A DNA stretch of 45,330 nt, from positions 1-45,330 of the IMG/VR virus record IMGVR_UViG_3300035187_001643, one strand, 5' to 3'. The notes beneath the pieces were generated by a model. It did not search any database. It was given only the letters and a program-made list of their open reading frames with translations, and was not told the origin of the DNA. The translations under genes were made by a program, and so were the position numbers. Shown piece after piece: positions 13,323 through 20,055 of this stretch (position 1 is the stretch's first letter; every line of letters begins with the position of its first letter). Source of the DNA: a virus.

Positions 13323-13712
13323 CTAGGTTGTCAAGCCGCGCACTTGAAAGATGATGGTGCGCAGGGCGATCCGCATTTCGGCACTGCTAAACCATAGGTT
13401 TGCCATTTCGATCACGACCGCTTGAAGCAGCAGGTCCAGCGCAGCGGAGTTGTTACCGGTCAACTTCCAACGGGCTTCGAGGTCTTCCCGGCACTTCGCG
13501 GTCACGACTGCCAGCGCGTCCAAGGCGCCAGCCCCAGAGCCGGCGTTAGTCATCTGCCGGGCCAGCGTGGCCATGTGACGTTCTGGCCAGTAGCGGCACA
13601 CCTGCGACACGAACACGTCACAACAGTGCGACAACTCAACGGCCTGCGGCCCGATGCGGCTGCGGATCTCGGCGCGCAGGTCTTCAATCGACGTGACCGG
13701 CGCGGCGCCCAC
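13323..13712 (-). CDS. hypothetical helical protein
   Basis: 129 aa if it starts at the GTG at 13712, preceded by GGGAGGT; the in-frame region upstream belongs to the neighbouring gene. Helical throughout: SIEDLRAEIRSRIGPQAVEL, HMATLARQMTNAGSGAG and LDLLLQAVVIEMANLWF. No recognised family. It follows the small membrane proteins of the probable lysis module. Confidence 0.55.
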   Translation of the reverse strand: MGAAPVTSIEDLRAEIRSRIGPQAVELSHCCDVFVSQVCRYWPERHMATLARQMTNAGSGAGALDALAVVTAKCREDLEARWKLTGNNSAALDLLLQAVVIEMANLWFSSAEMRIALRTIIFQVRGLTT

Positions 13713-13714
13713 CG

Positions 13715-13930
13715 TCACCTCCCGCCGATTGGCCTGGCCGGTGAAGCAGTCGCGGGCGCCACGCCGGGCACGCACTTGCCTGTAGGGCAGTTGGCCGCCT
13801 TGGCTGGAGGCTCAACCGCCATGCTCGCTCGAGCAGCTGCGACCGCAGCGGCCGCGCGTGGGTACTCGTGATCCAGCGTCACCGGATCAGCCGACAGCCA
13901 GACCAGTAGTTGCAGCAGCCATTCAAACAT
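13715..13930 (-). CDS. small membrane or exported protein
   Basis: 71 aa, ATGA-coupled. The hydrophobic N-terminus (MFEWLLQLLVWLSA) could be a signal anchor. An Ala-rich helix follows, then ANCPTGKCVPG, a Cys pair that could form a disulfide outside the cytoplasm. Given its place next to the anchored peptidase it may belong to the lysis module; no family recognised. Confidence 0.55.
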   Translation of the reverse strand: MFEWLLQLLVWLSADPVTLDHEYPRAAAAVAAARASMAVEPPAKAANCPTGKCVPGVAPATASPARPIGGR

Positions 13931-14205
13931 CAGAAAGCCCTTGCGTGGTCAATGGTCGGAAAGCCGTCCGCGCCCACAGCGTGCTGGACCATCCGTCCAT
14001 CAGCGTCTGGCTTCGGCTCGGCAATCAACATGAACCAAAGGGCCGTCTTTGCGGCCTTGGCAATCATCCGCAGAACCGGGCGATCGTTCTGCGGGATCGG
14101 CATCGGGTTGAACGGCGACGGCGTAGGGCCACGGCCGCTGTTGATCCAGTAGCAAAACAGACAGCCAAGGACGAATGCCCAGACGATGCGCTTGTCGAGA
14201 ATCAT
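13930..14205 (-). CDS. single-span membrane protein
   Basis: 91 aa, ATGA-coupled to both neighbours. Residues 6-22 (RIVWAFVLGCLFCYWIN) form a membrane anchor. The rest is a Pro-rich and then polar domain (GRGPTPSPFNPMPIPQND). The shape (short anchor, Pro-rich stem, small outer domain) is like an inner-membrane spanin or an anchored accessory of the peptidase next door. Function inferred from context only. Confidence 0.55.
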   Translation of the reverse strand: MILDKRIVWAFVLGCLFCYWINSGRGPTPSPFNPMPIPQNDRPVLRMIAKAAKTALWFMLIAEPKPDADGRMVQHAVGADGFPTIDHARAF

Positions 14206-15308
14206 TTCCGGTCCTCTGTCGGGTTGGGCGCGAAAAACGCGCCGTGATCGAGGTCGCGATAGGCGAAACCGTCAACGCCTCCGATGACGAAGCTATCGGA
14301 CTGTGCAAGGATGATTTCAGCGTCGTGGCGGGTGATCCAGAAACTGCCGTCGGGCTGATCGGCCGGATGCTTCTGGCCCCCTTGATAGTTGCCCCAGCTG
14401 TTGATAACCAAGACGCCATCACGCGGATTCTTCATCGGCGGTTCGCTGTTCTTGCCGCTGTTGGCAGCGTATTTCACAGCGATGATGCACATGCAATGGC
14501 TCCAGCTGGAGCGACGTGCAACGAATCCATCGGCGTCACGGTCTTGGCCTGCAAAGCCGACGTTGGAACAGATCGGCACGCACATGCCAGACTCTAGTGC
14601 GGCGGTCAGCCCTTCCCACGTTTCGCACAGTGCGACCGCCCGTGCGGTGTGTTTGTTGGCCTCGATTGCCAACGGCTTTGGGCAACCGTAGGCGCCCCAC
14701 TGTTTCGACAGGCTGGTGGAATACGTCGATAGGTCGTGCTCGCCATACTTCTCACGGTAGAGGATTCCGCCAATGCCCTTCTCTCGGCACTGGCCTGACA
14801 CCCAGCGGGCCGCTGCGGCCCCGTAGGAGCCATCACTCCAGCCAGCGAACGTGACCGGCGGCAAACGGGCCGCCGTCCTAGAGCCTGCGTAGAGCGGTTC
14901 AGTGGCCACAAGTTTGGGCGGTGCTGGCAGGCGTCCGGTGGCCCAATCGACCGACTGCCCGATGTAGCTTCCCATGGCCCAGCCAAACGAAACGCACGTG
15001 CCTACTGGGCCTTGGTTCCATGGGCCGAACGGCTTGCCGTAGACGGCTCGGTGCGCCTTGTCGGCGTATCGATACAGGTAGGCGTCTTTGCCCTTCGCAT
15101 TCGCAATCACCTCCGCGCCGGCGTCGCGGAACAGTGGCCGCTTCAGTTCACCAAGAAACTGGCGTGTTGCCTCTGGATCGGGGTTGTAGCCAAAGTTCCC
15201 GCCACTCCCGATGCTGCTCTCAAGCAGCAGCGCCGACCGCAGCCCGACGACGAACGCCAGGACGATCAACGCACAGGCCAGAACATGGTGCCACTCAATT
15301 CGCCGCAT
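14202..15308 (-). CDS. membrane-anchored papain-like (C1) cysteine peptidase
   Basis: 368 aa from the ATG at 15308 (GGGAGGG upstream). Residues 9-27 (VLACALIVLAFVVGLRSAL) are a membrane anchor. The peptidase follows with all papain landmarks: oxyanion Gln99 and nucleophile Cys105 in NQGPVGTCVSFGWAMG, His271 in WSHCMCIIAVKY, Asn303 in VLVINSWGNYQG, then GSFWITRHDAEII. The catalytic part should face the periplasm or envelope. It sits among small membrane and exported proteins where an endolysin is expected, and I recognise no lysozyme or amidase elsewhere. It may therefore open the host envelope; maturation of a surface protein is an alternative. Confidence 0.85.
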   Translation of the reverse strand: MRRIEWHHVLACALIVLAFVVGLRSALLLESSIGSGGNFGYNPDPEATRQFLGELKRPLFRDAGAEVIANAKGKDAYLYRYADKAHRAVYGKPFGPWNQGPVGTCVSFGWAMGSYIGQSVDWATGRLPAPPKLVATEPLYAGSRTAARLPPVTFAGWSDGSYGAAAARWVSGQCREKGIGGILYREKYGEHDLSTYSTSLSKQWGAYGCPKPLAIEANKHTARAVALCETWEGLTAALESGMCVPICSNVGFAGQDRDADGFVARRSSWSHCMCIIAVKYAANSGKNSEPPMKNPRDGVLVINSWGNYQGGQKHPADQPDGSFWITRHDAEIILAQSDSFVIGGVDGFAYRDLDHGAFFAPNPTEDRK

Positions 15309-15744
15309 CAGCCGCAGCCCTCCCGATTTCGCGGAAGGCTGCAACCCATGCCGTGCGCTGCTCAGGGCCGACAGGACCGCCAGAAACGCCAACCTTGGTA
15401 TCTAGGTAGCCTTTGATCGCTTCCCGTACTCGAGGCTGCCGGTCGCCAATCTTTTGGCCACGGCATCGCAGGTCGAACGCTCGCGTCCTGAGATCGTCAA
15501 ACGCCACGCCAGTGGTCAGGTGCGGGCCGCCGGCACGCTCGGAATCGTAGGCGAGTTCGTCAGCCAATTCTGAAAACATCCCGGCCGTAACGGAGGCATC
15601 AGCCGCTGCAGTCGGCCCGGCAAACTTGCCCGCTAACGCGATGTCACCAGCAGGCGGCGCAGGCGTCGGCGTGGACGGCTTCGCCATGGCCGACACGATT
15701 GCGGCAACGGCTAGAGCGGATGCAACAGCTAGGCGGATATTCAT
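15295..15744 (-). CDS. exported hypothetical protein
   Basis: 149 aa, ATGA-coupled. Residues 1-21 (MNIRLAVASALAVAAIVSAM, then A) form a signal peptide. A Pro/Thr linker follows, then a helical domain with SELADELAYDSERAGGPHLT and RTRAFDLRCRGQKIGDRQP. It overlaps the peptidase start by 14 bases, so the two are translated together and probably act in the same compartment, perhaps as inhibitor, chaperone or spanin-like partner. No family recognised. Confidence 0.6.
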   Translation of the reverse strand: MNIRLAVASALAVAAIVSAMAKPSTPTPAPPAGDIALAGKFAGPTAAADASVTAGMFSELADELAYDSERAGGPHLTTGVAFDDLRTRAFDLRCRGQKIGDRQPRVREAIKGYLDTKVGVSGGPVGPEQRTAWVAAFREIGRAAADAAN

Positions 15745-15992
15745 TTGTCGGAACCTGCCACCAGGGCCAGCGTCAGAGCATCAATCGACTTTTTCTCTGC
15801 GTCTCCCAACTGGTCCGTTTGCAGCAGTCGCAGGCGGACAGTGGCCAGTTGGGCCATGGCGATTTGGTAGGAAACCTTGGCCGGCACGTGCGGATCAGAC
15901 GCCAGCGCAGAATCCGGCAGCGTCACGGCGCTTGGCTTCGGCCAGAGCATCACGGCCACGGCGGATGCGATTAGGGCAACAGTCAAAATCAT
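15741..15992 (-). CDS. small anchored or exported protein
   Basis: 83 aa, ATGA-coupled at both ends. The hydrophobic N-terminus (MILTVALIASAVAVMLW) is a signal or anchor. A helical region follows (VSYQIAMAQLATVRLRLLQT) and an acidic C-terminus. The design resembles spanin inner or outer subunits, but no lipobox is present. Member of the probable lysis module. Confidence 0.55.
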   Translation of the reverse strand: MILTVALIASAVAVMLWPKPSAVTLPDSALASDPHVPAKVSYQIAMAQLATVRLRLLQTDQLGDAEKKSIDALTLALVAGSDK

Positions 15993-16360
15993 GCGGCGAT
16001 CCTTACGAGCGGAAGAAGTGATTCAATGGCACCAGCCGCGGCCAGCAGCACCAGTTGCCGCACAGCCGGGCGGACGATCAGCCACAGCGGGTAAGCAAGC
16101 ATCGGCACGCACTTGTCGGCCAAGGCGTCAAACAACATTGCCACGGCGTCCAATGCCCACGCCTTTTTTTGCGCTCCATCGGCGGGAACGGAGTCGAGGG
16201 CGGCAATGGAGATCCGCAGCAGTGCAATGGCAAGTTCGCCAAACTCGGCAACCGTCAGCCCGTCACGGGCTTTCATGCGGGCGATTGATACGAACGCTCT
16301 AACTTTGTCGGAGAACGCCACCAGATCATTGGCGGCAGTCATCGGCGCAGACGAAATCAC
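15989..16360 (-). CDS. holin-like or membrane-associated protein
   Basis: 123 aa from a GTG at 16360 that overlaps the previous TGA (GTGA), with GGGAG seven bases upstream. An internal ATG lies at 16342. The middle is amphipathic; the C-terminal third is strongly hydrophobic (YPLWLIVRPAVRQLVLLAAA, then GAIESLLPLVRIAA). It heads the anchored-peptidase cluster, so a holin or pinholin role is reasonable. No family was matched. Confidence 0.5.
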   Translation of the reverse strand: MISSAPMTAANDLVAFSDKVRAFVSIARMKARDGLTVAEFGELAIALLRISIAALDSVPADGAQKKAWALDAVAMLFDALADKCVPMLAYPLWLIVRPAVRQLVLLAAAGAIESLLPLVRIAA

Positions 16361-16857
16361 GTTTTGACTCCCACGATGTAAGCGGCAACGCTTGCGGCAG
16401 CGGCGCCGTTGTTGGTGATGGATAGGATTTTGTTGGTGGTAGTCGTGGCCCATCCTGCCTTGGGTGCCGTCGCGTAAAGCACGCCTGCCGGCGGCAGCAC
16501 AAGCGTGTCGGCCGCAAAGTTCGTCCAGCGGTTGCTGACGCTCGTTGCGATCGACAGCCCGGCAGTGCTCGAGCGGTTTTCAATGAGCACCATCTTGACG
16601 CTGGCAAGCGACAGATTCCCTGTGCCGCCAAAGACTTTCAGCGGCAACGCCCGCAAATCAATGGAGTATTGCGCCGACGCATTGATTGAAAACACGTCCT
16701 TCCAAAAACCATTCGCTTGGTCGTTGCCAGTGCCGTTTGCCAACGCGAGGGCCAGCAACGCCGTGACAGAGTCGGTGACCGTGGTGGTGGTCAGATCGTC
16801 CGACCATGACGGCACGACACGCAGTGCGCTGGTGAGTGAAAATGACTGCGGCATCAC
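16357..16857 (-). CDS. virion structural protein, paralogue of next gene
   Basis: 166 aa, beta-rich and rich in Thr/Ala/Ser. Landmarks: SINASAQYSIDLRALPLKVF, ASVKMVLIENRSSTAGLSIA and the C-terminal NKILSITNNGAAAASVAAYI. The order and spacing follow the 16854..17369 protein (RQLRLIKIVNNETAAGQTLL and NSIVRIANTTEDPITYSLYL). Likely a minor tail or receptor-binding beta-sandwich. It shares four bases with the upstream gene. Confidence 0.55.
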   Translation of the reverse strand: MMPQSFSLTSALRVVPSWSDDLTTTTVTDSVTALLALALANGTGNDQANGFWKDVFSINASAQYSIDLRALPLKVFGGTGNLSLASVKMVLIENRSSTAGLSIATSVSNRWTNFAADTLVLPPAGVLYATAPKAGWATTTTNKILSITNNGAAAASVAAYIVGVKT

Positions 16858-17369
16858 TCGGCCTCCGTGGAAGTGCCAAGGAGGTAGAGCGAATAAGTGA
16901 TCGGGTCTTCTGTCGTGTTGGCGATCCGCACGATGCTGTTGTCTTCAGTGACAACCCAGCTGTCGGTGTTGTTGATGGCGAACCACTCGGAGCCAGGGCC
17001 AACCGCAGCGGCATAAACAGCCGTGGGCCTGCCGGGATCAACTCCAACCAGCAGCGTCTGCCCGGCGGCCGTCTCGTTGTTGACGATCTTGATGAGCCGC
17101 AGCTGCCGGAAGACGAACGGCACGGCCACGCCCAACGCCGTCTGCTCTAGGTCCAGCAAATCAAAGGCTTCAATCGTCTCGCCTGCGATCGTCCGCTGGT
17201 CCGCAAACACCAGATCTGCCTGCCCGGCACCGGAGCCGTCCGCAATCGTGTAGTTGCCAAGGATCGTCTTGCGGCTGACAACGCTGCCGACTTCCTGCGA
17301 GTCCGTGCGCGTCCACGAAAGCGTGGTGCGCAGCGTTGCTGCCAGAACGTCCGTGACTGAGTCAGCCAT
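16854..17369 (-). CDS. virion structural protein, paralogue of previous gene
   Basis: 171 aa, beta-rich. It begins MADSVTDVLAATLRTTLSW and has a central AFDLLDLEQTALGVAVPFVF, a pattern I associate with phage accessory tail or adhesion proteins. Its C-terminal two-thirds aligns by eye with the 16357..16857 product. It probably arose by duplication. Exact location in the virion unknown. Confidence 0.55.
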   Translation of the reverse strand: MADSVTDVLAATLRTTLSWTRTDSQEVGSVVSRKTILGNYTIADGSGAGQADLVFADQRTIAGETIEAFDLLDLEQTALGVAVPFVFRQLRLIKIVNNETAAGQTLLVGVDPGRPTAVYAAAVGPGSEWFAINNTDSWVVTEDNSIVRIANTTEDPITYSLYLLGTSTEAE

Positions 17370-17595
17370 GCAGGAGCCCCATATCTAGAGCCCGCTTTGC
17401 GGCCGAAACGCTCACGCCCAGGCGGAACGCCAGTAGTTCGATGTCGGCCCGTGTCGGCTGCGGGCGCGACGTGATCTTGCCCCACGTCTGCGGCTTCGGC
17501 GTAAACGTGGCAGCGAGTGAAACGATGTCGCTGGCAGACGCGATAGACTCGCGCCCGTCCGCACCACCGCGCCGCCAATGAGCCGCCTGGATCAC
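17362..17595 (-). CDS. small protein with HTH-like C-terminus
   Basis: 77 aa from a GTG at 17595 with GGAGG six bases upstream; the longer frame to 17742 lacks a start signal. The last 35 residues (PTRADIELLAFRLGVSVSAA, then KRALDMGLLHG) look like an HTH. The first half is polar (GRESIASASDIVSLAATF). Overlaps the next gene by eight bases. Function unknown; perhaps a late adaptor. Confidence 0.5.
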   Translation of the reverse strand: MIQAAHWRRGGADGRESIASASDIVSLAATFTPKPQTWGKITSRPQPTRADIELLAFRLGVSVSAAKRALDMGLLHG

Positions 17596-17648
17596 GCTGC
17601 TGCCTCCTACAGCAAGCGTAGAGCGGCAGAAGGCGTAATCGGCAGTCC

Positions 17649-18383
17649 CTATGGACGCTTCGACTGCCGGTAGAAAACCAGCGCAATGGCGGCGTAACAA
17701 ATCACGTCTAGTAGCGTGTCCTCGATGCCGTCGAACTCGCAACGGCCACGGCGGAAAAATGCTTTAACCCTGTGCATCTTGTCCATGATTCGGAGGATGC
17801 AGCCTGCCCATGGTTCCATGTTCACGATGTCGGCGCTGCTTCGGATGTTCGACAAAGCGTCTTCATCAACGCCATAGTCCAGCGTCTTTTTCAAATGCAG
17901 CGTTTTGCATTCCTCCAGCACGCCCAGGAATTCGCGCGAGCCGGGCCGCAGGTCCGTCGCTGCTGCAACACCGTCACCAAGCAGCCGTGGCTGGCGTGAC
18001 GCCTCCAACTCGCGCTGCCCCTGCAGAATCCAATCAGACCGATCGGCGGCATACTTCTCGGCACTCTCCTGCGTAAGCTTTTTCCACCCGTCAACTGCCG
18101 ACGTATCCGCCTGCGGCTGGCACTTGCCGCCCTCGCAGCAGCCGGCAACCTGCGGAAACAGTTCTGCCGGGCTCGGCGTCGATGCGTTACCGGCCAAGCG
18201 TGTTTCCACGGCGTCCCGCAGTGCCTGGTTGGCGGCCGTCAGTGTGTCAATCGTCGCTGTCATGGATGCCCTTTCATGAAGTAGATGAATGATGCCGGCG
18301 GCAAGCGTTCCGCTTGTGCCCGTGTAGGCGCCGCTGAACTGCCTTGCTCTATGTTCCAGACCCGTCAAGTATTCCGGCGTCAT
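17649..18383 (-). CDS. protein with C-terminal MazG-like/DUF1599-type domain
   Basis: 244 aa, ATGA-coupled to the phosphoesterase. Residues about 155-240 (LHLKKTLDYGVDEDALSNIR, then VNMEPWAGCILRIMDKMHRV and DGIEDTLLDVICYAAIALVF) match the all-helical MazG-related / nucleotide-modification-associated fold, with Glu and Asp positions for metal. That family hydrolyses or handles nucleotides. The N-terminal 60 residues form a coiled coil and a Cys motif (CCEGGKCQP) lies between. With the phosphoesterase it suggests a nucleotide-metabolism pair in an otherwise structural operon. Confidence 0.65.
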   Translation of the reverse strand: MTPEYLTGLEHRARQFSGAYTGTSGTLAAGIIHLLHERASMTATIDTLTAANQALRDAVETRLAGNASTPSPAELFPQVAGCCEGGKCQPQADTSAVDGWKKLTQESAEKYAADRSDWILQGQRELEASRQPRLLGDGVAAATDLRPGSREFLGVLEECKTLHLKKTLDYGVDEDALSNIRSSADIVNMEPWAGCILRIMDKMHRVKAFFRRGRCEFDGIEDTLLDVICYAAIALVFYRQSKRP

Positions 18384-19552
18384 GCCCGTGGCCTTGGTGA
18401 TGCGACGTGCATGGACGACAGCCCGCCGTCGTGGTCATAGAGGAACGTTTCGCAAGCCTGCCGCGAACCGATGAAGCCGTTGACGCTGTGCCAATCGTCT
18501 GGCGGGCAGAGTGCCGGCGCGGTGCGGACGATCACGCCGTCGAGCGTCTCAATCGGCCGCTGCCATTCCGCAGCCTGTGAATGGAAATGCCCGGTATGCC
18601 ATTCCCGGTATGGGCATTTGGCCCAGTGCTGCGAAGCCTCTAGCGCCATGATCTGCGGCAACTTTCGCTTGGCCCTGTGGCCGTGCGCGAAGCCCAGCAG
18701 ATTCCGCCCGTGCGTAAGGTACTGCCGCCCGGTGAAATCCTCTTTCACGCGCACGGACTTTGAGTTGCGGAACCGTTCCAGCAGGATGCGCTGGAAAGTC
18801 CACGTCAGCACTTCGTCATGGTTGCCGTTGACGATCACGACATCTGTAGGCGCCGTCGCGGCGGACCGCTCAACGATCGACAGCAACGTGTCGCAGCCCA
18901 CTTGGATCATTTTCTGCAGCCGGCCGTCACGCTCAAGCGGTGTACCACTTGTGGTACTTCCATCGGGCCGATCGTAGTGGAACAGATCACCAAGAAACGC
19001 GATCGTGCGGCGGGCCGGCCTTGCAGCATTGCCAACGTCCAGCAGCTGCTGACCGGCCGCAGCAACCAGTTGTTCCGCGAGGCTCAAATCGTAGTCATCG
19101 CCGCCGGTCGTGCGCCCCCAGGCGTATTTGCCGAAGTGCGTGTCTGCCACCACCAGCACTTGCCACAACCCGCCTTTGGGTGCCTTGACAGTTTTGGTCA
19201 AGGGCCGCCGGATGTCCCGTTTTGCAGCGGCAATCATCGCCGCCACGCACTCCAGCGTTGTCGGGCCGCCCCGTGGCTTGAGCCGCACGAATACACGGTG
19301 CAACTCAATGCTTCCGCCTTCGCCGTCGCCGCACTCCCATTTGGTCGCTTCACTAGCGGCGATCTCAAACAGGGCCATGTCGGCTTCAATGTGCCGCAGC
19401 AGATCCTCCACCGTCTTGATGCGGCGGCTGGTGCTGCGGGCTTCGAGCGTGTCGCCAGATTGCGACTGCGTCACCTGTTCCGCATCTGCGGCAGGCCGCG
19501 GCGCTGGCAACTTGGCCGCAACGCTGTCTATGAGGGCCTTGCGTTCAGCCAT
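18380..19552 (-). CDS. calcineurin-like metallophosphoesterase
   Basis: 390 aa. All five metal-site blocks are present: ADTHFG at 136-141, GDLFH at 188-192, GNHDE at 243-247, AHGH at 289-292 and GHFH at 321-324. This is the fold of Mre11-like nucleases and many phosphodiesterases. The first 125 residues are a separate helical region. The substrate cannot be read from sequence: DNA ends, cyclic nucleotides or a modified nucleotide are all possible. It is coupled to the MazG-like gene and overlaps the gene before it by 25 bases. Confidence 0.85.
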   Translation of the reverse strand: MAERKALIDSVAAKLPAPRPAADAEQVTQSQSGDTLEARSTSRRIKTVEDLLRHIEADMALFEIAASEATKWECGDGEGGSIELHRVFVRLKPRGGPTTLECVAAMIAAAKRDIRRPLTKTVKAPKGGLWQVLVVADTHFGKYAWGRTTGGDDYDLSLAEQLVAAAGQQLLDVGNAARPARRTIAFLGDLFHYDRPDGSTTSGTPLERDGRLQKMIQVGCDTLLSIVERSAATAPTDVVIVNGNHDEVLTWTFQRILLERFRNSKSVRVKEDFTGRQYLTHGRNLLGFAHGHRAKRKLPQIMALEASQHWAKCPYREWHTGHFHSQAAEWQRPIETLDGVIVRTAPALCPPDDWHSVNGFIGSRQACETFLYDHDGGLSSMHVASPRPRA

Positions 19553-19770
19553 GCGATGACGCCTTGTATGCCGGAGGTTTCCCAGCCACGTTCCTTGGCA
19601 GCCTCAATAATTGCGAAGCAATAGGCACGTTTCTGATGCATCGCCGGATTGAAGGCGTTGCGCACGATCTCCAACTCCGATTGGGCATCTGGGGGCAGGC
19701 GATCAAACCACGTGCGAAAGCCGGGCCTGCCATTCGCCGCACGAGACATCACGTCATCCAGCAGGCTCAT
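19528..19770 (-). CDS. small hypothetical protein
   Basis: 80 aa, ATGA-coupled to the HExxH gene. Helical: MSLLDDVMSRAANGRPGFRT, LPPDAQSELEIVRNAFN, then FAIIEAAKERGW and GIQGVIAWL. The N-terminal DVMSRAANGRPG is reminiscent of small phage adaptor proteins. No function assigned. Confidence 0.55.
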   Translation of the reverse strand: MSLLDDVMSRAANGRPGFRTWFDRLPPDAQSELEIVRNAFNPAMHQKRAYCFAIIEAAKERGWETSGIQGVIAWLNARPS

Positions 19771-20048
19771 CAGTCCTCCTGGTCGTCAGGCCGGCGGAAT
19801 CCTTCCGCGTCAATCACGCCTGAAAGCGTCTCGGCAAACTCTGCCACTGCGTCTTCATGCAGATCCGGCCACCGGGCGTGAATCAGTTCGTGAATCAGCG
19901 TATCAAGCAGGTCAACGCCAACCAACTTGTCGGCAATGCGGATGGTCTTGGTCGTGTAGTTGCATTGGCCGTCATCGTGACGCAGCCGCACGCGCTCGAC
20001 CTTCCAGCGTTGATCGCCCACGTAGACGGTGCGTCGCTTCCGTGCCAT
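19770..20048 (-). CDS. SprT-like zinc metallopeptidase-type protein
   Basis: 92 aa. Contains LIHELIHARWPDLHEDAVAE, an HExxH helix with a downstream acidic residue, as in minimal SprT/WLM-type gluzincins. A short basic N-terminal strand (MARKRRTVYVGDQRWKVERV) precedes it. Small phage HExxH proteins of this type are common but uncharacterised; proteolysis of DNA-bound or virion proteins is the usual suggestion. The gene ends seven bases before the stop of the large tail protein's frame of reference, as part of the late operon. Confidence 0.65.
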   Translation of the reverse strand: MARKRRTVYVGDQRWKVERVRLRHDDGQCNYTTKTIRIADKLVGVDLLDTLIHELIHARWPDLHEDAVAEFAETLSGVIDAEGFRRPDDQED

Positions 20049-20055
20049 GCGCCGG

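Noticed and set aside
13541-13552. Another GGCGTTAG match to the operator-like word
   Set aside because: Inside a coding region, no promoter elements around it, and one such 8-mer is expected by chance in the window.
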